From: Chrysoperla carnea
Taxonomy: Eukaryota > Arthropoda > Insecta > Neuroptera > Chrysopidae
NCBI RefSeq assembly: GCF_905475395.1
Contig: NC_058337.1
Location: forward strand, 95,536,368 to 95,600,367
Reading direction: 5' to 3'
Length of the DNA: 64,000 nucleotides
Shown here in pieces: positions 57,565 through 64,000 of the stretch; within the stretch, counting starts at the first letter, position 1; each line of letters opens with the position of its first letter. The translations under genes were made by a program, and so were the position numbers. The notes beneath the pieces were generated by a model that had not been told where the DNA came from, did no database searches, and saw only the letters and a list, made by a program, of their open reading frames with translations.

Positions 57565-59674
57565 TCACAATATATTCGCATTAGCTAAACAAGTTAATGC
57601 TTCAGCTGCGTCTAGCTCTTCACGTAAATGTTTACCCGCTATTGAATTTATATCATTTTTCAAAAAATTCGTTTTTTTCCTAATGGTATTATTATTATTA
57701 TTGTTATTATTTCGATTACCACACCAATCGATATAATTTTTTTGGCATGGTTGAAAGTTTGCTGTACTTTCTAACCATTTCGTTAATAAAAGCGGTGAAT
57801 CGTCTTTGTCCTTGGATGTATCATCATTAATTGATAACTTATCAATATCTCTTAAATATTTTTCCATTATGTGACTCTTATACTTATTTGAGCTTGTGAA
57901 CGACACTGGTTCTTCTTGTTGAGCATCCATTTTTTGAGTAATAGCTGTATAACAATGGTCTAATGTTGTTGGTGTTAGATTTTCCTGTGATTGTGTTTCA
58001 GTTTCGAATTCTTCCCAAATTGAGTCGTCTGAGCATATACTAAAATGTTCAACATTCCCTTTCGCTTGACTATTGTATGTTTTTATTAAATGTGACCATG
58101 TTTTTCTTTGTGGCTCTCGACCAGCGTTTTTTAATTTTCGCCTCCAATTTGCAAACCAGTTGCATACTTGAATGTACGTTAAGCCTGTTTCAATTGCTAA
58201 ATTCTTTTTTTCTTCTCGTGATGGGTATGGATTCTCACGTCGTCTTATTAACCAATCTTTTAAGTACTTTTTAATTTCTGGCGTGAATAATCTTTTTGCA
58301 GGACGTCGATCATCATCAAAAATTCGTCTGAAAAATAATTTGGAATTTCAGTTTAAAAAAGAATTTTTAATTTTATTGAGGGTTTTATGTGTTTGAATTT
58401 TTATTACTGTCCATTTTTTGTTTCCTTTTTGGAAATAAATTCGTGTTGAGATTTTAACATTTAATTTTGAGTATCCCAGAATCTAAGGAGCCTACAGGCC
58501 TTTTCCCAGAAGCATTGATTGACAGCCATAATAAATAGCTCGAGCATGATTTCAAAGTTACCATGTTTGTAGTTTTATAAATATTCTATGTAGAAATATT
58601 ATGGATTTTTCAGGATAGTTTATTTAACTTTTAATCTTAACACATTTTGCATGGTTTTTCGCCAGAAAAATTTGTTTTGGAATTTCTTTTCAAGCAGGTT
58701 TATTTCAAAATATATATTCCAAAAGGATTTCTGTGTTCATAAAAAAAAGTTTCTGGGGACAAACCGAGATTGGTTGTTAAAATTTTTTTAATCTTTATAT
58801 CTTGAAATTTTTAAGAATTATTAGAAAATTTTGAATATAATTAGATTTCAATAATTTTATAGTATATTCTCACAAGTTTCTCAAAGCATGGTAAAAGTTA
58901 GGGAAAGCATGTGATTTCTTAGTCCGCTTAAAAGCTAAAATAGCTGTTCTTTATAATAATTAGAATCCTAATTATTCAAATCGAATTATTAAAAATATTT
59001 CTTAAGTTTTTTTGAGGGGTTTAAGAATTTGAAATATTAATAACTTTATTAAAAAATTAATCGAAAACAAATAAAATAATGCTGTTTCGGTAATTTTTTA
59101 TAACATTAATAAAAAAACACTTTAGACAGACTTCTATCCCCTTTTTGCATCTTCTTTTGAAATTTCATTTTTTACGTTTTCGAATTACTCTGAAATGTTA
59201 AACCCATAAATTTTTGGAGGGTTAAAATTTTTTTTCTTTGAAAATACCAACTTCCATTTATCGTTTTTTTGCAAAAACGGGAATAGAGGTTAAAATATCA
59301 TCATCCTTAAATACTTTTTTGTATCTAAAGATGTGTTATGATAAATCTTGTACCTATATTTGTAAATTTTATATAATCGCAGATCACTTAATTAGTGTAG
59401 CCACAAAAACGTCACAAACTCGTTCATTGCCAGAGCTCTGGCTTATTAGATAAATAAACTCTTTTAAACCTTGCATGCAGATTTTATTTGAAAAACACTG
59501 AAAAAACAATTTATTAGTTCCACAAAAAAAAAGAAATTAATGTAAGCTTCCTGTATTTGGGTTAATATTAATCAAACCTATTATATCGTCGATTTCGTAT
59601 GGGTCTAAGTGATCGTCCTTTTGAAGAGCGTACCAAATCTCCATGTTCCATTTGGAAAATATTAAAATAATGAC
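57565..59674 (-). CDS. mkx: Mohawk-type TALE homeobox protein, C-terminal exons
   Basis: Two minus-strand exons join in phase: 59674-59578 and 58327-57565, giving 285 residues to the TGA stop. The first reads HYFNIFQMEHGDLVRSSKG then RSLRPIRNRRYNR, and the second opens with RIFDDDRRPAKRLFTPEIKK. The homeodomain is TALE class: the PYP insertion is in RRRENPYPSREE and helix 3 is QVCNWFANWRRKLKN. Mohawk-specific tail motifs are KGNVEHFSICSDDS, NKYKSHIMEKYLRD and REELDAAEALTCLANA, matching vertebrate MKX blocks in order. A run of eight Asn lies between the last two. Mohawk is a nuclear repressor acting in tendon/muscle development in vertebrates; the fly relative is CG11617. The frame is open at the 5' acceptor (59676-59675), so more N-terminal exons lie to the right, perhaps beyond the window. 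The donor of the first exon (GTTTGA) is weak. Confidence 0.85.
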
Positions 59675-62600
59675 CTAAATAAAATTATATATTTAAAAAA
59701 AAAAATGTTTTATATTCTAGTGATGTGGTGTGACATCTTTTTTAAAATTATATGCGTTACAAAAATGCGGGGGCAGTTTTATAAATAGGTTTCTCTTTTA
59801 AATTTTACAAAATAAATTTATTGTACATGTTATGGACAAAGCGATTAAATAAGGCATTATTCATAATGGTCAGGAAATTTGAAAAATATCCAAAATAAAC
59901 AGACAAAATGATAATATTATTAAATTGTATCAGCTTTTATAAATTAACAAAATATGTTCTTAGAATTTTTCTCTAAGCCCTTCAGTTTATGAATAAAAAA
60001 ATTCGTAAAATTTGAAAAAACGCGATTTTTACAATTTTCATCCCTTAAAAAGTGTATGAAAAAAATCAGATTTTTAATAATTTTTAATATTTATTTGTAA
60101 TGTAAAGCTCACTCAAAAACATCTCGCACAAACTTTTGACTTAATTGCGTTTTAAGTGCTTGATTGTTAATTCTTAAGAGAGGGCGCGAAAATCCACCCA
60201 AAATAACGATTTTCTGTTCAATACATTCATTGAAAGATGGGATTTTAACCAATCGACTTGAAAAAAATTCAAAATAATAGAAAGTTGCAAGTCAACGGAA
60301 AATCGAAAAAACGATTGGTGAAAATCCCATCTTGCTAGTATGCATAGAAGAAAAAATCGAAAATATTTTTAGGTGTTTTTTCGCGTGCTCTTTCAACAAT
60401 TAACAATGAAGCACTTATAATGCAATTAGGCCAAAAATTTTTGCGGGATATTGTAAGAAGCGATTTTGTATTTGTTAAAAAAAATTGGTTTAAACAATAT
60501 TTTACCGGGTTCCCACCGGCAACTTACACTTTTCATTCTGCAAAAATTTCCCATGCTCAATGATGGCTTTTGCCGGGTATATATATAATTAATTTACATT
60601 TGTTAAATTGAAGTAAAGTTTAATTTCTACAACTTTGTTTACAACAAAATTTTCAATTATTGATTATTATAAGTAATCAGAAAATATCAATTGTGCAACA
60701 AAAGCCAAGTATATGTTCATATGTTCATAATGATCAGACACTTTATTAAGAGATGAATTTCATTTGCTCATTTCATTTGTCATTTTTCATACTGTCCGAT
60801 CATTATTCATAATGCCTACATATTAAAACATTATCCATAACATATATTAATATTTTATATACAAAAGTTAAATTATGCAAAATAAAACCGAATTTTTTGC
60901 ATGTTTCTTACATAATTTCTATTACTTATATGTTTAGTTTAGTTTCAAATGAATTTTTTGTAATGTAAATTGTGCATATTAATTATTCTTTACTAATTTG
61001 TAACGAAAATGAATAATTATTAATTATAATAATTATACAAGCGTCTTTGGAGTGTTCGTTTACAAAGAAAACAGCAAAATAAAAAATAAAATTTACTTGT
61101 TGAAATGTAAGTTATTAAGTTTGTTCTTATTGAGCTGAGGGTTTGTTATTTGTGTAACACCTAAATATGACTACAAAATTTTTTAAATCAGAAAATTGAA
61201 TAGACCAATCACATTTCATATCGAACGAGTGAAAGCAGGCAATTGATTGAGTTAATTGTTGAAATACCCTGTATAAAGTGTTGAATGTAAGTGCTTGCAT
61301 TATTTTTTATAAATTAGAAGAGTTAAAAAAACTAGCACAATTATGGCGGCTATTCGGCCGCCATTGATTTGGTTTTCAAACATTTCGAAGTTTTCGGAAG
61401 TATTTTCTAGATTTTTTTGCGTTTTTAGATAATGTTTCACAAGACCACTAGTTAAAGCTACTTACAACTGCCTATCTTTTATAGTTTTGGAGAAAACTAT
61501 CTTAATTTGTGCTCTCACGAGTAAAGCGTGATCTTTACGAAAAAATATTTCAAACAAAAGTTGTTTATTTTTTTATATTTAAACTTTGTTCTATATATAG
61601 CCGTTTACAAGATGGACACTACAGACCCAAGACCCTATAGACCTATACTGCTCACTTACGAACTCAAACTCACTTTTTACGCACTGTGTACGCTATAAAA
61701 ATTTACTTTTTCGATATTTGTGTTAATTTATAAAAATATATGTACTATATGTTTTTTCTCAGTTTATTTGCCATATCTGTGTTGTGTTCTGTATTATATT
61801 TATGCACTTTTTGGTAAATTTCTTTTAGCTATGTGTTATAGATACCATTAAACTAGCTACTGACGATGATTGCTAGCTGTAAATTAGAAGTTAATTGTAT
61901 ATTTTTAACTATCCTTTTCAAAAAATTACATATTATTTTATGCCGAGTACAATGGTATCTTTGTTATACTGACTAAATTATTACTTTAAGATATTAAATT
62001 TTCAAAGGCAGAAAGAGCAAACTTAATAATTGAAATGATGCCAAAATTAATCCTAAACATAATAATATTATAGTCAAATGTATTATCTATACGTCACATG
62101 GTTACGATGACGAAAACATTCTTTCGGCCATGAAAAAACATATCATGTAATGTTACAAAAGTACACAAATTTTCCAATTTTCTTAAAAATATTAATTGGA
62201 TTTATTAAAAAAATAAACTGCATAAAATTTTTATAAAACAAAAATAAAGAAGATTATAAAAATTCTGCACATAATTAGCAAAACATAATATGTTTTTTAA
62301 TTTTCTGCCGTTTTATGTTTATGTAATTAGTTATAGACCTAATAATTAAATTTAAATAAATATAAAATTTCTTGTAAAAATTATATTTACCTGTTTGAAA
62401 GTATAGTTGAAATAATAAATTAATTAAATTGATAATTAATACACTTAAAACGTAATTAAGATATTCGAAACGATAATAATGACGGTGTTTAGTGGACTAT
62501 GAGTGTCCCTAATGTTTTTAGTAACACTAACGATAAACAAGAATACAAACAAACAACATTGGTACTAAGATCTTTCGTTAAACAGTAACGATATCAAAAC

Positions 62601-63077
62601 ATGATTATTTTAAAATCGTGTTTTATTTCGAGTCGCGATGTCTCCCGCATTGTTTTTTTTAATTTCTAAATTACTGTAATAATTTGAATAGTGATTTTAT
62701 TGTTTCTAGTCTATCGCAAAAAATGTCAAATGTATTAATTGGTATTTACATCACTTATTTGCCTCAAACAATTTTTCAATTCCCTTTTAATTAGTTTCTT
62801 TTTTTTGGATGACATAATGTGTATTTAAAAATAGAAATTAAAAATATAGTAATTGTATTTTGTACAACTACGATGTGTTTGTTTTAAGTATTTAAATTTT
62901 TTCAAATACGATTTATTTAAAATTGTTTATGGAAATTTTTTGCTTGAATTTAATTGTAATAGTGAATAGGCTACAAATTTATTTTATTAATAATAAATTT
63001 AAAAAAACGTGCTGCAAAATAGTTTTGGTCTTAACAGAAAAAACCGGACGGTTCAACCAAAAAATATCGCGATCCGT
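59675..63077. other. Likely mohawk intron/upstream, no gene recognised
   Basis: 3.4 kb with no domain-bearing open frame. It contains a dispersed repeat copy around 61500-61710. If mohawk has exons further right, this is its intron. Otherwise it is promoter-proximal sequence. Confidence 0.4.
61500..61710 (+). repeat. Dispersed repeat family copy 3
   Basis: This shares GCTCTCACGAGTAAAGCGTGA, ACAAAAGTTGTTTATTTTTT, TTTACAAGATGG and CTCACTTACGAACTCAAACT with copy 2 (36190-36600), in the same order, but ends earlier. An associated block at 61245 (GAGTTAATTGTTGAAATACC) also precedes copy 2 at about 36070. Old and truncated. Confidence 0.65.
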
Positions 63078-64000
63078 CTTATATATATCGGGATCGGGTC
63101 TAAAGATTATGAAAATTCGTATACTGATAGTATTCAACATAAGAGTAAAGGCAAAATGGTGGAGAGTTGCCATAATCGTGTCATTTTACCTTAAAGAATC
63201 TGTACTTTTAATTGATAAACTTTTTTTAAATTCAAATTCAAGTATTGATTTCTCTCTACGTTTCCGAGTAAAACAAGGAACTCATTACTCTCCTAAATGA
63301 TACTGGGATATTTTGCATAAGGAATTTATTAACCTCCAAAATCGAAATTTTGTTGATAATAAATAAATTAAATAATACAGAGTACAAACAAAATTGGATT
63401 AAAATTGTAATTATTATTAATATATTCGTTGTTCATTCAAAGATGACAAAAAGTACCATATTGGTAATTTTGATAAACCAAATATGAAATCCTACTGAAT
63501 TTGGGCCATAATTTTCCGAGTTTTGCCATACTATTAACCTAGCTCTAATAGGTTTCAAGAATTTGGAGTCCTGGTCCCGGAATTAAGCACATTAGTGATA
63601 GCTAGCGAAAAATTAACATCATAGCTGAAAAGAATGACTCAAAATTAGTGAGTATCAAAAAAAAATTCCAATAAGATTGGATCAAATTTGCCTGTGTTAT
63701 CAAAAAAAAAATCGAATTTTTTAACTTTATGACGTCATCAAAATCCAAAAAATTTAATTTTGCTCTATCACATCCAAATTTAATCCAATTTTGATAAACC
63801 AAGTATGTAATCCTACTAAATTTGGGTCATACTTTTCAAATTTGTGATCAAAATTAACGTAGCTCTAATAGGTTTCAAGAATGCGGAGTCCTGGCCCCGG
63901 AATTAAGTGCACAAGTGATAGCTAGCGAAAAATTGATATCACAGCTGAAAAGAATGACCCAAAATTAGTGGGTTTCAAAAAAAATTTCAATAAGATCGGA
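63078..64000 (+). repeat. Leader plus ~316-bp tandem array (copy 2, cut by edge)
   Basis: A ~400-bp leader (63078-63479) matches the one at 9829-10200, including TTTCTCTCTACGTTTCCGAG and CAAGGAACTCATTACTCTCC. It then runs into array units starting at 63480 and 63801 (period 321 bp), and the second unit is cut by the window end. TGACGTCA is again present (63730-63737). Order and orientation are as in copy 1, so this is a second insertion of the same composite element. The full extent lies outside the window. Confidence 0.9.

Noticed and set aside
62923-63300. 125-codon plus-strand frame near the right edge
   Set aside because: It overlaps the leader of the composite tandem-array repeat, whose other copy has no such frame.

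Overview
This is 64 kb of AT-rich nuclear DNA from an arthropod, most likely an insect. The genes are split by introns with GT/AG borders. The predicted proteins are metazoan housekeeping proteins at their usual lengths. A short TTAGG-type repeat is present and the spacers are full of small DNA transposons. I cannot name the order from the sequence. I see no bacterial genes, CRISPR, rRNA, convincing tRNA or retrovirus-like element.

Eleven host genes can be assembled exon by exon, and the codon phase agrees at every junction joined. From left to right: mitoguardin (-, 5' part only), F-box/Kelch FBXO42 (+), tRNA uracil-5-methyltransferase TRMT2A (-), TFIIB (+), TFIIIC subunit GTF3C5 (-), FOXRED1 (+), TMCO1 (-), a small UPF0449-like protein (+), TMEM268 (-), mitochondrial ribosomal protein L10 (+, first exon not found) and the TALE homeobox gene mohawk (-, N-terminus not found). 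The strand alternates at every step, so the window is a chain of head-to-head and tail-to-tail pairs. FOXRED1 and TMCO1 converge with only 145 bp between their stop codons, and each one's AATAAA lies in the other's 3' flank.

The spacers and introns hold many mobile elements whose ends can be read. There are two hAT elements with matching 8-bp target duplications (one in a FOXRED1 intron, one left of mRpL10), and two sister MITEs with 8-bp duplications between TRMT2A and TFIIB. There are TA-flanked MITEs near 9.1, 16.8 and 37.3 kb, a 577-bp foldback-type MITE at 28.3 kb and a Helitron-like insertion just after mRpL10. A 150-bp-arm palindrome lies at 3.8-4.1 kb. A composite repeat, made of a leader plus an array of ~316-bp units that each carry a perfect TGACGTCA site, occurs at 9.8-11.3 kb and again at the right edge. 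About 7 kb (38.8-45.9 kb) has no recognisable gene.

The most interesting host-gene observation is in TMEM268. Two homologous last coding exons lie 281 bp apart, both in the same phase and each with its own stop codon. This suggests alternative C-termini made by tandem exon duplication. I found no wholly new multi-gene system in this window.
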